Shown here piece after piece: positions 63,102-64,000 of a stretch of DNA of 64,000 nucleotides; the stretch's first letter is position 1, and every line of letters starts with the position of its first letter. A program made the position numbers and the translations under genes. Below the pieces are notes generated by a model. That model did not search any database. It was not told the DNA's origin and saw only the letters and a list, made by a program, of their open reading frames with translations. This stretch comes from CAXBNB01 sp040151475 (GTDB lineage: Bacteria; Bacteroidota; Bacteroidia; Cytophagales; Cyclobacteriaceae): assembly GCF_040151475.1 (NCBI RefSeq), contig NZ_JBDKWG010000139.1, positions 62,001 through 126,000 on the forward strand. Direction: 5' to 3'.

Positions 63102-64000
63102 ATGATCATAAAAACATATTTTTTAAACCATACAACCATACTTCTATTTCTTGTGATTTTAATTGGTTCCTGTGCGTCACCGGAAAAGAAAAAGCCGATG
63201 AATATACTCGTGTTGCATACTGATCAGTGGAGGGCACAGGCAATGGGTTATCGGGGAGATCCCAATGTAAAAACGCCGAATATTGACCAGCTTGCCAGAG
63301 AGAGTGCCAATATAGTGAATGCGGTTTCGGGCATGCCGGTTTGCACGCCACACCGGGCATCTTTGCTGACAGGTCAGCGTCCGTTAACCCATGGTTTGTT
63401 TATGAACGATGTGCAGTTGGATACTGCTGCCGTTACCATTGCTGAAGTGCTGGCAAATGAGGGCTACCAGACAGGATACATAGGTAAATGGCATTTGGAC
63501 GGCAGTGGCAGGAGTGCGTTTACTCCGCCCGGAGCACGCAGGCAGGGTTTTCAGTATTGGAAAGCACTGGAATGCTCACATGACTACAACAACTCAGCTT
63601 ATTACTCAGGAGATTCTCCTGAAAAGAAATTTTGGGAAGGTTATGATGCTTTGGCACAAGCAAAGGATGCACAGGAATACATGGTAAAACACGCTAAAGA
63701 TGAAAATCCATTTTTCCTCTTTCTGAGTTGGGCTACTCCTCATGCGCCATACCAAACTGCTCCTAAAGAGTACAATGACCTGTACGACCCGGAAGACATC
63801 ATACTCCGTCCTAATGTACCGGAAGAAATACAAGACAAAGCGAAGAAAAGTCTGGCTGGATACTATGCCCATTGCACTGCCCTGGACGATATGGTGGCTG
63901 ATATTTTGAAAACTTTGGATGATTTGGGAATTCGGGAAAATACGGTTGTTTTGTTTACCTCAGATCATGGTGATTTGCTTGGGTCTCACAATGCTTTTAA
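63102..64000 (+). CDS. Sulfatase, Cys-type, lipoprotein, 3'-truncated by the window end
   Basis: An open frame from ATG at 63102 to the last base (299 complete codons). The signal ends in lipobox LIGSC, Cys24. HTDQWRAQAMGY starts the sulfatase fold; the modification site is CTPHR, Cys81, in GMPVCTPHRASLLTGQRP. YIGKWHLDG and FTSDHGDLLGSHN are further family motifs. It resembles the arylsulfatase/heparan-sulfatase-like type. The C-terminal third lies beyond the window. Confidence 0.9.
   Translation, partial: MIIKTYFLNHTTILLFLVILIGSCASPEKKKPMNILVLHTDQWRAQAMGYRGDPNVKTPNIDQLARESANIVNAVSGMPVCTPHRASLLTGQRPLTHGLFMNDVQLDTAAVTIAEVLANEGYQTGYIGKWHLDGSGRSAFTPPGARRQGFQYWKALECSHDYNNSAYYSGDSPEKKFWEGYDALAQAKDAQEYMVKHAKDENPFFLFLSWATPHAPYQTAPKEYNDLYDPEDIILRPNVPEEIQDKAKKSLAGYYAHCTALDDMVADILKTLDDLGIRENTVVLFTSDHGDLLGSHNAF

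Noticed and set aside
1..64000. CRISPR array, prophage, rRNA operon or full insertion sequence with transposase
   Set aside because: No regularly spaced repeats, phage structural genes, rRNA sequence or transposase motifs were seen.

Overview
The window is bacterial and reads as a Bacteroidota chromosome, most likely a marine member of the Cytophagales. The evidence is a SusC/SusD pair, many lipoproteins with short lipoboxes, bacillithiol synthesis (bshB1), a PafA-type phosphatase, low G+C, weak Shine-Dalgarno sequences, and promoter-like TTTG-N19/20-TAnnTTTG elements. I cannot name the species. Both ends are cut: a SusC gene enters at base 1 and a sulfatase runs off base 64000.

Layout. 1-4.2 kb: 3' end of a SusC/SusD uptake pair, a terminator and a 166-bp inverted-repeat element. 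4.2-10 kb (minus): orphan three-PAS histidine kinase, then a TPR lipoprotein-thrS pair. 10.1-16 kb (plus): small MscS channel, then a five-gene signalling operon (SiaB-like kinase, coiled-coil membrane protein, PilJ-type histidine kinase, REC-PP2C phosphatase, small protein). 16-20 kb (minus): coaX, an MDR oxidoreductase, a DUF819 membrane protein and a Nudix enzyme. 20-33.5 kb: membrane protein, XRE/M78-type regulator, crotonase, haem-VCBS lipoprotein, tRNA CCA-adding enzyme, PafA, idi, penicillin-acylase-like hydrolase, a small basic protein and acyl-ACP thioesterase. 33.6-37.3 kb: esterase, PhyH dioxygenase divergent from an AraC regulator, metalloprotease lipoprotein. 37.5-41.3 kb: a one-polypeptide restriction-modification enzyme. 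41.3-48 kb: three sulfatases, a DoxX-like protein and a GH29 alpha-L-fucosidase, pointing to use of sulfated fucose-containing polysaccharide. Two more sulfatases lie at 61.4-64 kb, and the SusCD pair at the left end may belong to the same lifestyle.

48-56 kb: a small non-autonomous transposon-like element with a perfect 10-bp target duplication, a thioredoxin pair, and a complete Phe/Tyr operon (prephenate dehydratase, aminotransferase, prephenate dehydrogenase, DAHP synthase-chorismate mutase). An unannotated 22-codon leader peptide almost entirely aromatic in its core precedes the operon, followed by a terminator whose 3' arm is duplicated upstream. This looks like ribosome-mediated attenuation and is the clearest new regulatory signal here. 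54-61 kb: trxB, LysM/M23 peptidase, bshB1, site-2 protease, HAD hydrolase, a CAT-anticodon tRNA, an unusual SDR-like protein and a cold-shock protein with a long leader.

All functions are inferred from sequence motifs read by eye. No database search was run.
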